A DNA stretch of 64,000 bases from Pyrenochaeta sp. MPI-SDFR-AT-0127 (Eukaryota; Ascomycota; Dothideomycetes; Pleosporales; Cucurbitariaceae). Location of the stretch: positions 1-64,000 of the forward strand of contig JAGTJM010000050.1 of assembly GCA_020747015.1 (NCBI GenBank), written 5' to 3'. Made by a program: the position numbers and the translations under genes. This document shows, piece by piece, positions 23,877 through 36,927 of the stretch. Position 1 is the stretch's first letter, and each line of letters starts with the position of its first letter. The notes beneath the pieces were generated by a model that had not been told where the DNA came from, made no database searches, and saw only the letters and a program-made list of their open reading frames with translations.

Positions 23877-26458
23877 CTTTGAGTATGCTAGCTACGGGTA
23901 ACGAGGCTTAGGATTGAATAAACGTTTGGTTTAAGGTAGTGGGGGCCGCGGGGCAGCCTTAAACTTTGGAGCATCAGATCGGTTGAAAGTCGGCTGACGT
24001 GGCCATCGCGCCACCATGTTTGGGTACTCCCTGGCAGCCTTCTTACAGAACTTGCCTCGATTGATAGCTTCGCGAACTTTGGCCGGTGAAGATCTCAGAT
24101 AGTCTTGGTCCTATCTAAATTGACTGCCCTGTGCGTCGTTTCTGTGGTATTGCCGGAGAACTCTTACCTTTCAGCCTTGCCTCGACTCCGAATAAAGTCG
24201 GCCATAGATCAACAGTCAGAAAATCTCAACATAGGTCTCAAAAATCTTCGACAGGGAATCATCCAATGTCACTGATTCGTTCCAGAATCGCGCCTTTGTG
24301 AAGTACTGTCTAAGGAAGCAGCCTGGAAAGCGTTGCTGGCCGCCGGGGTCAAAGTGTATAGCGTGGATGAGATTGTGACCGATATACTTGAACAATGGAA
24401 TTCAGACCTTTAGCGTCCTCTTTCTGATCGACCAAGCTGGTGCAGCCTAAATTCATCGAGGAAGGAGAACTTCAGGACCAGCCGGTGCCTCTCGGCGAAG
24501 CGACTCTGAATAAACTGCCTCTATCCCCAGCCGCCATGGGATTCGAAGAGAAGTAGTAGGAAGCTATTACTCCTACAATTTATTGAGGCACGATTCATAG
24601 CTCATTTAATCTTAGTTGTGTTCTCTCTCTTTTATTAAGGATAAATGCATTGGTGAGGACGGGTTTGGCACAATGTACGAAATTGAATAGAATATAGATT
24701 ATCAAGAGTTAGAGGTAGCATCTTGAAGAAAACGTATCATTACATTGTATGTATAATCAATAGGTAGGCTTAAATAACTCAGACAATGTGAGAAATCACA
24801 GAATTAAACTAGATAACCTTGCTATCGTCAGCCGCCTAAGACACCTAAGTATCGTGGAACTCTTGGCTTCTTAAGCATCACAAGGCAAACACAATCTTAT
24901 CTTCCCTTCAGCTGACGATAGTATAGTCAATAAGCTCTTCCTTTACAAACGCTAAATTACTCCCTTTTGGTCGAATACGACACTCCTGATTAAGATCGCT
25001 GTATTATCTTTAGCCGTCAAGTTTATCTATACCTTTATCGAAGACAGAATCGACCTTCCGCTAGTAGTATACTACTATTATGATTTGCGACCTGAGAAAA
25101 TTGTTATCTCCGGAAATATATTATTACTTATTAACTTTAGCTTACTAAGGTTTGAAGAAACACTAGAAAGCTCCGCAATCATTTTTAAGAACATAGCAGG
25201 GGACTATTGCGCACCAGATTATCAAGATATTAAGGATAACCGTTTCACAAAGTATTAAATTAGTCTATCAGATGCCTTAAACTGATTTAGGTGCCATTGA
25301 ATCATAGCTTGTCCCAGCTTCAAGATGCACCAAATGTGTTCACTTTCAGTCTATTCGGACTGAGTGATCCCCTTGGCGAGCTTGTGAACGAGCGACTATA
25401 AGAGAAGTCTAGGTTCTACTTCAAAACATCTATACTTTACGGAGGAATTAAGATTAGCTGCTCAGCAGCCCCACGATGGCATGAACAGTCTGCTATTACC
25501 TAAGAAAATCAGGATGCGAGCGGCGCTACAACATATGACTAAGTTGGTAATGCACTACTCTCAAAGAAATATGTGCTGCTGGTAAGTCGACGTAGAAAAC
25601 GTGAAGATCGTATCTGCCATTGGAGAGCACAATATTGCATAGTTTCAAAGAACTAGTGTCTTGCACGCAGTACTAGTGGAGCGGATGCATCATAGGCATC
25701 AGTCCTCGGACTACATAGTTAACCACAAGCTATATATTCAAATGAATGCTCTAGCTGAACTCCTAAATCAGGAGGCGCCTAAGGACTTTCGTGCGCGTGA
25801 CTGTAGAGGATTATTTCATAATATCAACAGATCTAAAGAAAACATGTTACCGTTCACATCACTTCACATCGCAAACCTCACATCAAAGAACACCAAACTA
25901 GAACTCTCATCTTCAATTAACAAAGAAACAATATCCATGTATACCTATGCAACCCACCTCCAAACCCCAATATGCGCAGCGGGCGAATCTTAGTACCGCG
26001 TTTGTCTGGTGGAAAGCACAATCCCAAACCGCAAAAAGAAAAAAAAAATCAAGCGGCAGCCCGAAAAAGCGATAAGCCAAAGCCCCAGTTTCTCCTATCC
26101 ATATCCGCCGAGCTCCTAAAAGCGCCTTGCTATGCAAATAAAAGCAAAAAAGGAAAGACCCAATAATCCGTCTATCGATGCTGATTTGTGTGCTGCAAAG
26201 ACGGGAAATACAGGTGCCAAATAACAAAAGAAAAACGCCTTTTGTTATCAAGCCCAATCCCGAAATACCCTGCGTGAAAGCGGAGGGAGGGAGGTAGGGA
26301 CCTACTACTACTCGACGGTATTAATGGGACAAAAGGTAAAACAAAAAAAAGTTGTATGGGTTGGAGAGGTGAAATCAAAAACCAGTCCATCCTCTTCGTC
26401 GGCGGACTTGTGTAAGGTATCCACTCTCACTCGCGGTATCGTCGGGTGCTGGAGATTT
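23877..26458. other. 2.6-kb gene-poor region
   Basis: It lies upstream of the kinase-TPR gene and downstream of sepH. Apart from the broken frame at 24016-24560, I see no gene. From ~24590 to ~25650 the DNA is AT-rich with no long frame and could be decayed repeat DNA, though no transposon domain is readable. The ORF at 25661-25993 has no protein character. Confidence 0.4.
24016..24560 (+). pseudogene. Traces of a broken unknown gene
   Basis: Three protein-like stretches lie in order on the plus strand but not in one frame. The first starts at an ATG in good context at 24016 (MFGYSLAAFLQNLPRLIASR) and meets a stop. The second begins after a possible CATAG acceptor near 24235 and includes EAAWKALLAAGVKVYSVDEI, ending at TAG near 24413. 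The third is in another frame and contains QPKFIEEGELQDQPVPLGEA before a stop at ~24557. They read like exon remnants of one gene carrying a frameshift or stop. I do not recognise the family; undetected introns are an alternative. Confidence 0.3.
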
Positions 26459-29400
26459 CTAATCCGCAGTTGTGCCCGTGTTTCTAATCTTGGCTGCAGC
26501 GGTACTCATCTCCCCACCACTAGTTTCTCTCCTGCGTCTCACAATATGTAGGCGGGGGAGTGCTGGGCTGGCAGAACCTCCATTGCTATGACTACTTCCT
26601 GGTGTTTCGTTCTCGCCGCCAACGTTGCTTTGTCTGCGTCGATTTACAGCTTCACTTAGACGGCCTTGTCGGGCTTTGGGAAGACGCGAAGAGGATTTGC
26701 TGCTGCTGTTGCTCGCTTCGATACGTGCGAGGCTGGACGCTGCGTCTCGAGATGGAGGCCGTGAGCTTTGTGTGCGTGAAGATGTCGGTGTACCTGTAGA
26801 CTGCAGGGCGGCAAAAGATGTAGTAGCCCGAGTCAGAGGAGCTGGTTTCCGTCCACCAGACAGGGGCGGTACTGCAGAAGGGTCTTCTACAAGGTCCCAC
26901 ATTGCTGCTGTTGATTGTGACCGAGTGATACGTTCTCGACCACTACCGACTGATGTGGGTGTATTTGTCATGGGTGGTAGCATGAACGTATTCTTGAGGC
27001 TGTTTGGCGTTGGTGGTGTCAAACCTAAACCGCTTCCCACCAATGTGCTACCGCTGCTTGAACCCGAGCCGTCACGTCGACCAGCTGAAGAAGCAGGTCG
27101 TCGTAGGTTAATGCCAATGCCTGAAGCGCGAGACAAACTGCGCTTTCCATTCGAGCCGGTACCGATGCCAGAGATTTCGACTTGATCACAAGCACGAACA
27201 AGCTCTTCTGCCATTTGTCGTACTAGGACAGCAGGATCTTGCTCCATAAGCCAGGTGATGCGCTCATAGCAACCAAAAGCGCGAATGAGCCAGCAACCTT
27301 CCTCCTTTGCATCGCATATAGTTCGCAGAATACGCAGGAGATTGAGACGAGTTACAGCATCCTTATTTCCCAGCTTTTGTTCAGTCCTATTGAATATCTC
27401 AGGGACGGCGAGAGACGCTGCGATGGGTGGAGAAAGGCGGACAAGTTTCTGTAGCGGCTCGAGCATGTTCTCGAAGGTGGAATGCGACAGATCTATGGAA
27501 GTGTACGCGGAGATGATCGCGGGTGTAAAGTTCGCATGTGAGGAGAGGAGGTACTGTTCGACGCGTGCTGTCTCTTCCTGGAGCCTGTAGCCATTGTTAG
27601 TATCAAAGAAAGGTCGAAGGCGGTTGAAAAATACATACCATACAAAGATAGCGTCCAGGGCCGTAACCGCCCAATTGCGGTCGCCAAGTAGCGATACGTA
27701 GAAGGCAAGGCCCTTCGCATCCCACAGCATCTTGCGTGCGACTTTACCTGAATTGACCATCTCAAGCAGCACTGGCAAGGCGAATTCCTTGAGTGGACCA
27801 CCCTCACGCACAACTTCCTTAAGCAGCGGGATAATGTCCGATAACGCCGCCTCTTCCTGCCTGCTCTTGTTGTGTCGGCACAAATTGTACATTGTGTTGA
27901 GAATTTGATTCGAAATCTCGCGGTGGAAGGGCGGTAGGCGTGTAGGATCCGAGGCGGATCGATGTTGATTGCGGGTTAATGCGTCCTTCTGGCGGGTGGA
28001 CTTGAGTAGTTCGATGAGAATGTCGATCGCGTTCGAGTTCTGCAATGCCTCGTGGGTCGATGAGAGGGAACTGAGGTTCTTGATAAACTTGAGCATAGTG
28101 ATTTGGTGTGGAGGAGACATTTTGCGGAGGTCCTTGAGAACACCTATTTGTCGTTAGCATGGTTGGCTTTATGAGACACCAATATATCAGGAAAGTGCAC
28201 TGTTGCGAAATAGTGCAAAAGTATAACGCGGTCAATGAAGAAGAAGAGCACTTACGTTTCAAGATCATTCGATCCGCCACAAGATCCTTCACATGGCTCT
28301 CTGCTTGTGAGAAGATCAAAAAGATTTGCACGATTCTGCCGACGATAAGTCTGGCAACTTCGCCATCTTCCTCAACCATCCTGTTGAGAACAAGCGAGAG
28401 GGGATATAATACGCTGCTCCTCGAAAAGATGCGACAGAAGTCATTCTTGGGCGTCGGTCCTTGCAACTCAAACACACCGTGGACACCATTGACGCCAATG
28501 AGAACCAGATCTCGCTCAGCGTCGATGTCCTCTTCCAGGAATTCCACGAGAACATTTATGCCGCCACAGCCGATGAACATTTGCAGCGTCAGAGTGCTGG
28601 TTTGATACATTTGTCGTACAAAAGCAGCAGCTTCTTTTCTGATCTCGCTGGGGTACTTCTTGTAGGCGAAGTGACAGATGGTTGGGATGCCGCCGAGGAA
28701 AGACAAGCTTTCCTGAGCTTCGGAATCTTCGAGGATGATCAAGTTTATAATCTTGAGTAAGGGAAGCACAACCTCATTGTGGGGGATTGTCCCTAGGATC
28801 TCTAATATGGGCAGTAGTCCGTGGCTGCGCAGGATTATCGATCGCTTGTCTGGCGACTCATACAACACTTGCAAGAGTTGATCTGCGACCTCAAGGAGCA
28901 CGTCATCTGACTGACTTGTTTTCAGGCAGCCCACGAGACCCTCCGTCATCTTCGTTAATCGGTCATCCCGGTCTCGAGCAACGTTGTTCTCCAGGTTCAG
29001 GTTGTCTAAGCCCTCTTCTAGGTTGGCGAACGGATCCATATCATCTTCATCGGCGATAGTGAAGGAGCTTGCCATTTTGGACGTAATTACAGCGAGACTG
29101 CTATGCTCGCTTCCACTGTCACTTTCTGCTCGGCTCGGATTAGTGTTTGGGTGGCCTTTGATATCACCAAAGACGTCAGAGAAGTCCTCTCCTTCGTCCT
29201 CGGCGTACTTTTGAATTTCGATCTCTGATTGTGTGCGCTGCAGCTTGCGTGTGGATGTTGAGCTTCCTGATCGCTGACGGACGTTACCGTTGGTCTTTGC
29301 GTTTCTCACTGAGTTTGGCGCCCCCTTCAGGTCACTGGGATGGAATAGGCGTGGCGAGAAAGACTCAGCAGGTGAGCTCGAGTTCGCGACGACTACTTGC

Positions 29401-31295
29401 TGCGGCAACATGACCGGCGGTTGAGCGTACTGCATAGCAGCCAGCTTCCGTGCGAAAGCACCCTCATCTGCTGGAAGCAGGTCCGAGTAGTCCTCGACAG
29501 AGTTTTCTCGGAATGCCTGGCTCGGCCGTGCTAGCACGGCCACCTTGGTCTTTGGCAACTGCGAGGCTTTGGGAAGCCCACGCAAAAAAGCAGTCTTCGG
29601 CTGGCCATCGTGCCTTTCATCGTTTTCTGTGGCAGTAGACGTCGATCTTGAAGTGGGTGTAGCTGTTCTCGCCTTAGCATCATTGGCCTTGGCGCTATCA
29701 GTACTCCTATGCCCAGAAGCTTGCGGGAAACCCCGAAACTGTTGCAAATTGAGCGGGCTCTTCACGGTCGTCTCTCCGTCTCCAAACTCTGATATCTCAG
29801 TGACTGCCTCGAAGCTTGCAAATGCCTTGAGCCTGTCGCCTGAGAACATGCCACCGAAGTTGTCCTGAGGTTTGAGGTGTGGCATTTGCAGAGCGCGCGG
29901 TGAAATACTTTCGGCGAAATCGTCATCCCAATTATCATCGTGGTCTAGCTCCGGTGAACGGAAAGATTCAGCGGTGGGTCTGTGCTTGGGGATATTAAGA
30001 TTAACATTGACTGGACCCTTCCGAGAAGATGCCGTGACACCGTTTGCTGCCGTCGATACGGGTTTCTGCGCACTCGGTGCGAGACGAGTGCTTCGCCGCA
30101 GGGAATTGGGAGACTTGAGGGCTTCGTTCCACTCTTGCACAGACTTGACAGCTTCTTGGTATTCGGTGGGCTTGGTGGGTACTGCGGGTACCGTTCGCTT
30201 GGCGCTGAGAATCCATGGATGCTTGAGCAGCCTTTTGGCGGATATACGGAGCGTGGGGTTCTTTTGAAAGCATTCCATCAAGAATTCTCGGAGGAGCTAG
30301 GGAAATTAGCCAAGGCTACATCTATGAGAAGGGGTAATACGAACCGGTGAAGCACTGCCAGGTATTGGTGGATGCTCATCGTTGACTATCCTAAATAGTG
30401 CCTGCATGGGCTGCAGTTTGTGATAAGGTGGCTTTCCCTCGATCAGTTCAATGACAGTGCAGCCCAGACTCCAGATATCCGAGGACGTCGTAGCACCAGA
30501 GAGCTCAATAACCTCTGGAGCCATCCAATACGGCGTACCAACAACGCTTGACTGGTCCAAGCCTGACTGCTTGGTGGCCACGCCAAAGTCTGCCAGTTTG
30601 ACCAGACCCTCCTTGGTGGTCAGGATATTGGCACCCTTGATGTCCCTGTGTATGACACCTTGCTCGTGGAGGTAGAGGAGACCGTGGAGGACCTGGGACA
30701 TGTACAGAGCGACGAGGTTTTCCGGAAACTTGCCGAAGTTCTTGCAGATGCTGTGCAACGAGCCGTTCTCGCAATACCTGACCATGTTAGTCCCTTGCTC
30801 TGCAAAAAGAATAGCGATTTGGCCCATCAGAGCATGGTAAATCGCAGTGACTTACTCGAGAATAATGTACAGGCTCTCTGAGCTCCTGACAAAGCCATTG
30901 TACTTTACAATGTTGGGGTGGTTCAGGTTCTTGAGCAGGTCAATCTCCATTTCCATGTTCTTCAGGTCGGCAGCACCCAGGTTCTCCAGGCGAACCTGCT
31001 TGATGGCTACTGCCTCGCCGGTGCCCCAATTCAGTGCCCTGTACACGCTGCCAAAGGCACCCTTGCCCAAGCAGTCACCCAGCTGGTAGTCCTTGAGGCC
31101 CGCCACATCCTGTGCTGCCCGCTGTGCTGCTCCTTCTCTGCTTGGCCGTTGTTCGCGCTCGCGAGGCTGGCCATTGTGGTTTGAGGAGGACGACGACTTC
31201 TTCGCGTGGCCGGGCGTATTGGAGCTCGAGTTTGAGACTTGCGAGGAGCGCGAGTTCGAGGCTGCGTGGGAGGCTTTTTGCGGGTGGGAGACCAT
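26459..31295 (-). CDS. sepH: Septation-initiation protein kinase, SepH/Cdc7-like
   Basis: Five exons (31295-30856, 30777-30345, 30296-28256, 28143-27639, 27584-26459) give 1,514 codons. A Ser-rich N-terminus precedes a complete STE-type kinase domain (~70-325). It has the Gly-rich loop LGKGAFGSVY, Lys99 in VAIK, HRDIKGAN with Asp192, Asp210 in DFG, and GTPYWMAPE. A long Ser/Pro-rich middle follows, then Armadillo-like helices (LLPILEILGTIPHNEVVLPL, ISNQILNTMYNLCRHNKSRQ), and a polar tail. Kinase plus C-terminal ARM-type region at this size matches Aspergillus SepH and fission yeast Cdc7. These act in the septation initiation network at the spindle pole body downstream of the Spg1 GTPase. The second intron uses a weak GTTCGT donor. 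The start lies in aaaATGG. Confidence 0.93.
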
Positions 31296-32372
31296 TTTCG
31301 CTTTGCTCCTCTGGCCCGAGGGCGGCTGAAATCAGCGCCTTGCTGGCTCTGCGTTCCTCGCGCGCTGCTCTACGCGAGAGGGAGTTTGGGGGGTGGGCGG
31401 TGGGTGGAGCGGTCGCGGCGGTGAGTGGCCCAGATCGGTGCGCATATCCTCAGACAATGGCCGATGGTCCAAATTCCCACTGCTGGTCTCTGTGTTGTTG
31501 TTTGCCCATGCGCGACTCGTATAGGCGGGCGTTGGCGGGGTCCGTCTCGCGCCCTGGCCGTGGTATAGCAATTATGTCGTAGGGATCCCGGCCTCGAAAC
31601 GGGCCTCCAAATTGCCCAACGAATCCCACCAACTGTTACCGCGTCGCTGAGACAGTCGCAGGCTCAACACTCGTCGCAGTCGATTGCTGAGTCTGTCCAA
31701 ACATGCGGGGTACGGCTGCGAGGTGTCTTGGGCCGGGGCTTGGGGCGAGGAGCGGGTGGTGAGCGACCTGGTGGTACTCGAGGTCCACAAGGAGCTCCCG
31801 ACGGCCAGCGACCGTTGCGCGCCTGGCTTGGCTCTCCAGAGACCCTCCCCCCCAAAAGGGCTCCCATCTCCTTCCATCCTCGCAACCCCGCCAGATCCAT
31901 AGACGCCGTCGATTGTTATACCTCCCAGGCCCTGGACATCATGGTGACGCGTCCTGAACGGCACCGCGTTATTTTGCCCAGCTGATTTGCGGTCACGACT
32001 CAGTGCTGCGCGAAAGCACGTGGACTAGCTCATCCACGACCTGCACGTCAATACCAAAGTTTGGGGCATCCTGCATTCACGCATGGGAAAGGCCAGCCTG
32101 CATGCAAGACCCGTCACATCCAGATGCCATTCGGAAGACTCCCTGAACACCCTGATGCGGGGAATGTGGGGAATGGCACGCGATATTATCCATTGGAATG
32201 GTAGGGCCAACCGACCGGGAGTGTCAAAACGCTTGGTGTTCGGAATGCCTTGACCGTCTCAACGAGCAGGATCCAGAAGCTGATCATGTCTTCATATACT
32301 TCATCATGTCTGCGTCTATCTGCATGCCAGGAACCCCTCGCCCCCGTCGAGACCTGATCTTAATCAAACATC
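31296..32372. other. GC-rich upstream region of sepH
   Basis: Several overlapping ORFs (31112-31985, both strands) result from GC-rich DNA with few stop codons and have no domain character. The stretch probably holds the sepH promoter and leader and the 3' end of the dehydrogenase gene. Confidence 0.45.
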
Positions 32373-33360
32373 CTATCGGCCCGCAACAACATTCAATACA
32401 CCACCGTCCACGGCAATAATCTCGCCATTGACGTACGAGTTCTTCGTCAGGAACAGCACAGCTTGCGCCATCTCCTCGTCGCTTCCCGCCCTCTGCATCG
32501 GGACGTGGCCCTTCTCCTGGATCTTCTCGTCCGGCACATGGCTCTTCTGCTTCTCATCGCTTTCCTTTGCCGTCATTTCTGACGGGAAGTATCCCGGCGC
32601 TATCGAGTTGACCCGAATACGAAGTCTCTGAAACTCTCCTGACATCAGTTTGGTCAAGTGGACTGTCCCTCCCTTGGCCGCATTGTAGCTGAAGTGCCCT
32701 TGTGCGTCCCTCATGATGCCAGACATGGAGCTGATGACAATAACAGATGCAGAGAGATGCCCATGTGACTCTGTGCCGGCTTGCAGAAGCGGAAGAAGAA
32801 CCACCGTGGTAAAGTATACCGCAGTGACGTCGGTGTTGTACGTCTCGGCCCAGCCTTCGAACGTCTCGTTGTTCCAGAGCTTCTCTTTCAGGTCGGTAGC
32901 TTTATCGGCATCAGGCTCAGCCTTTTCGCCTGAGATACCAGCTGAAGCAACAAGGAGATTGATATATTTCTCTTTTGATGAGAGCTCCTTGTACATGCGC
33001 TCCAGGTCTTCCTTCTTGGTGACATCACATGGCTCGAGGCTGGATAGTAGTTAGTCTTGTCTAATCTCAGCAGAGGTTGTAGTTGGGAACATACGGAATG
33101 ATCTGACCACCTCCGGAGGGATTGTGCGTCTTCGCAGCATTCTCGAGAACCTCTTTGCGTCGACCAGTGATGTAGACTTTGGCTCCATTCGCTGCAAGTG
33201 CTTGTGTTGCCATCAATCCAATACCAGTACCCCCACCTATACTTCGTGTCAGTACCTGTACAGTGTGCTCATGACTCAATGGCTACTTACCGGTCACTAG
33301 ACAAACATAGTCTTTAACAGAGAAGAGCTTCTCCACACGGAGATCACTGGTGTTGGCCAT
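32373..33360 (-). CDS. Short-chain dehydrogenase/reductase
   Basis: Exons 33360-33291, 33236-33095 and 33039-32373 join to 292 codons. The classical SDR signatures are complete: the NAD(P)-binding TGGGTGIG at residues 23-30, ASAG after strand 4, Ser in VIVISSMSG near residue 174, and the catalytic Tyr189 and Lys193 in YNAAK. Around residue 35 the loop after strand 2 reads ITGRRKEVLE; the Arg pair favours NADP over NAD. IAPGYFPSEM and a C-terminal NGEIIAVDGG complete the family pattern. The substrate cannot be told from sequence; fungal relatives include many secondary-metabolism and stress reductases. Length is normal and all introns are 54-56 nt. Confidence 0.93.
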
Positions 33361-33974
33361 GGTTGAAGAGATTTGCTATGTTTCTCGTGCTTTTTCTGTG
33401 GGAATAAAAAGACGTGAATCTGTCGTGCAACTATGAGCTTGTGTGAGATTCTTTCATATATACGCACAAAATATCACGATGGCGTAGCAGATAATTGTTT
33501 TGACCTATGACGTACCGGTCAGGCCAATTGCGCTTTGCCCATGCCGGCTTAGTGTGTATTTCTGAATTTGGTCAAGCGCACCTTCCCCTTTCGGCTGGGT
33601 CCCAGACTTTCTCAGCCTGCCCTCTCCGTGCCACAAGTCTTCATCGTCCTGCACCGAGCAGCGCAGCATTTTCGGTTTGGCGTTTGGTGTAGCCAAGCCA
33701 AGGGCTTGCTTTTTGTCTCTTGTTGCTGCCCATCTATTAGTTCTGCAGAGACACCAGGCTGGCTGAGAAGAGGCCGCCTGCTGACCGGCGTGGCTGCCTG
33801 CGGATATCCTCTCCAGTCTGTGGCACAGACGCATCAACACTCGCTATTAATAGTTGACGAGGTGACTCGTCCAGATTCCAGCATTAACCACCGCCTTTCA
33901 ACTTGGGACTTTATCCAATGGGTCGGGCTCGAGAGCTTCGTGAGCTTCACCTTATCAACCAGAGCCAGTCGAAG
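33361..33974. promoter_or_regulatory. Shared promoter region of the SDR and AAA genes
   Basis: The dehydrogenase (-) and the AAA ATPase (+) start head to head here, 614 bp apart, so their promoters must share this stretch. Minus and plus ORFs inside it (33505-33840, 33568-34092) lack protein features. No clear TATA box was identified. Confidence 0.4.
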
Positions 33975-36016
33975 ATGGCGACAACTCCAGCGCCGTCAAA
34001 GGATCTGGCAGTGCCGCAAACCGCTGTGGCCGACGAGAGACAATTATGGCCGGAGCCCCTCGATACCCCGGGGTATATTCCACGGCACATGAAACGATCA
34101 GCAACCGCTTCCTTTCCCATTCTTGAAGTCGTCCAGCGAATCCTGTACCGACTACGTTCCAGTGCCAATGGAGGCGATCTCGAGAAGATCTTGGCACTAA
34201 TCGGTCTATACCAGGCTGTAAGGCCGGTATACTACCACTTGAAAGAGTTTTGTGTATGGGCATTCACTGTTCAGGTCACCATCCCAGAAAGTGATCCTGT
34301 TGCCAAGGAGGTACTCGCTTGGATGGGATCGAACGTTATTCTGAATAGCCGCACGAGAAGTGCAATGCTAGTGACTGGAGGACTTCAAGATCCCAATGAT
34401 GACTTCCATCGTCGCATGATGTTGTCTCGAGGTCCCATCATGGGCAGCCAGCGAGTGGACGATGAAGTATTGTGCCTCCCTCCAATTGGTACACGACTGT
34501 TTTGGTACGGCTTGTTCCTTTATTCCGTTCTAATAGCATCTTCAACCCCCCTGTATTGGACTGACGTGAGATAGGGTCGGTTACCGCCCATTTGTCTTCT
34601 CTCGCCGGGGTGGTCACAGCTACCGGAATAACAGCGTCATGGCTGGCAATCTTGTTGACGACAGTGGTCAACTCCAAAACTCACTCACATTGGTAACGTT
34701 AGGATGGAGTTTGAAACCGCTGCAAACGTTCACTGAGCTCTGCCACCAATTCAAGCTCGACAATCTCACAGGTACCACTACGGTGTACTTCGCTGGTGGC
34801 GCGCACGGTGACCCTTATGGCGATGGATGGTAAATATTCTTTATCAAAGCATGTGTACAACAATTGACCTCTTCCCTTCAGGCAGTCTGTTTCTAAGGCT
34901 ATCCGCAAGCTCGATACAATTGACATGGATGAGGTCATCAAATCCGATCTCATTCGAGATGCAGAATATTACTATAGCGAGCAATCGTAAGTCATCCAGG
35001 CCAGCCTCAGAGTTTCAAGTGTTAATCACTTGGGGAATGGTTCCAAAAATATACACGCTGCCACACCAGTACTCTAACCTCCTATAGACGGCAATTCTTC
35101 GCGGATTGCGGTATTCCGTATCGGCGAGGCTACCTGTTTTATGGTCCTCCTGGAACTGGCAAGAGCTCTTTTAGTGCTGCATTGGCCGGTCATCTAGGTT
35201 GCGACATATATCACATCAATCTAGCTACAGGCGATATCAGTGATGGAAGACTACACCGCCTCTTTTTGGGCCTGCCCAGAAAGTGCATCGTTGTCATTGT
35301 AAGTAAAAATGCCAACTTCGTTCGAGCTCTCAATGCTCCCCAACGACTTAATCTCGGAAAACTTGCTAACTGTACTGCTACATTAGGAAGATATTGACTC
35401 TGCTGGTATCGGTCGTGAACAAGGCCCGTCAACGAAACCAGAGCCTGATCCACTCTTACATCCTGACATACTGAATAACCTACCTCCACCTCCTCCAAAA
35501 TCATATGAGGAACGTCGCCGGAACATGGTCACGCTCAGTGGCTTGCTCAATGCTATTGATGGGAATGCCTCCCAAGAGGGACGATTACTCATTATGACTT
35601 CGAATAACCCCGATGCCTTAGACGCCGCCCTCACGCGCCCTGGACGTATCGATAAGAAGGTATACTTCGGTAACATGAGTAAATCGGCAGGAAAGAGTAT
35701 CTTTAAACGCTTGATAGGCCGATCAGCCCTTGCCCACGACGCTGCGTTCACAATGGCACAAATTGAGCAGTATGCCAATGATTTTGCGGACAAGGTTCCG
35801 GCAAATACTTTTACCCCAGCTCAAGTGCAGAATTTTCTTCAAGGATGCCGCGGAGACCCACATAAGGCTCTGGAAGAGATCAGCGGCTGGGTGGAGGAGA
35901 ATCGAGTTGGCGCTGAAACAGTAAGCGCGGCCCGTACCAGCGATACGTCAGCAAGCTTCGTGGAGCACACTGAGAGCGATGTAGACTCTGTCACGCTTGC
36001 GGAGGATACAGAGTGA
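33975..36016 (+). CDS. BCS1-like AAA ATPase
   Basis: Exons 33975-34504, 34575-34829, 34882-34986, 35088-35298 and 35387-36016 give 576 codons. I chose the ATG at 33975 for its context (gaagATGGC); an in-frame ATG at 33918 would add 19 residues. The N-terminal half has the BCS1 N-domain pattern (VLAWMGSNVILNSRTRSAML, then GTRLFWVGYRPFVFSRRGG). The AAA core has Walker A GPPGTGKS (316-323), Walker B VVIEDID (365-371), and the second region of homology ending in RPGRIDKKVYF. A Pro-rich insertion (LPPPPPKSYEERRR) sits between Walker B and sensor 1. Yeast Bcs1 inserts the Rieske protein into complex III. Fungi carry several divergent paralogues with polar tails, and this looks like one of those. 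No mitochondrial signal is obvious. Confidence 0.9.
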
Positions 36017-36927
36017 ACTTCTTATCTAAAAACCGCGACGGGTGTATGTAATGTCCAGAGCCAATCATGGTCATTGGCTTGAATGGTCTCTTGGCTACCA
36101 CAGGCGGCGATTTGCCAATAGCATTAGTTTGAAGGCATCAGTCGGATAGCGATTTTATTGGATACTACATAGACCGCGACCATACACAAGCTGGGATGAA
36201 AGGATCACAACGTTTCTACAACATACAAGCTGAGTCTGGCATTAGCGATATATTTCAGTCCTAGTTCGGGTCACAAAATCTACTTCAATGCATTACGGCA
36301 CACACAACGACCTACATATCTTTAAATTTACGGGCACTGACTTTTCTCCTCATCCATGCACTTCTCTAGCTCCTATAAACATCACTTCATTTAAAGGACT
36401 ATCTTTTTGTTTGGGACTATGTCGTACCACGATGTGTATGCCTACTGATATATACATACAACTAGTAGATGAAATGGAGAGAACAAACGATGTCGATGAA
36501 CGGATGTTTTCATTTCCAGGTATTCTGTGACTATATGCATGATGAGAGAAAGGCGCACAAGGAACTAGGGGAAACGCCGCGAAAGAGCGCTGGAAGACTA
36601 TACTGGCAGTAGAAAGACCAGGAGAACTAATATTATGGGAATAATGGAGAGTAAGAATGATTACATCGAGTGGCGCGTCTCGATCGGTGGTATCTGATAT
36701 AGTAGTGCGCATGCATTGAATGCGAGAAGTGAAACGAGTTGCACCCGACAAATCGAAAATCATGAATGCAAGACTTGTCCTGAGAGGAAAATATGCATCG
36801 CCTCCGAGGCAATCGATTGTGAAGACTTCTTTATACAAACCCCGTTAATCATATTTCAAGGGCCATGAGCAGTGCTTGCGGTATCTGCCTTCTTTTTTCG
36901 CTTTCCAAAGGGTCGGAATTTTCCACG
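36017..36927. other. Convergent spacer
   Basis: It lies between the AAA gene and the CorA pseudogene. A minus-strand frame at 36350-36838 (162 codons) has no domain or signal and looks like chance. Confidence 0.4.

Noticed and set aside
26625..27185. 186-codon plus-strand ORF inside the sepH 3' exon
   Set aside because: It lies wholly opposite coding sequence of a well-supported kinase gene and has no domain.
31112..31985. Overlapping ORFs on both strands upstream of sepH
   Set aside because: GC-rich DNA has few stops; translations are Arg/Ser/Pro/Gly-rich and differ wholly between frames, as expected from leader or promoter sequence.
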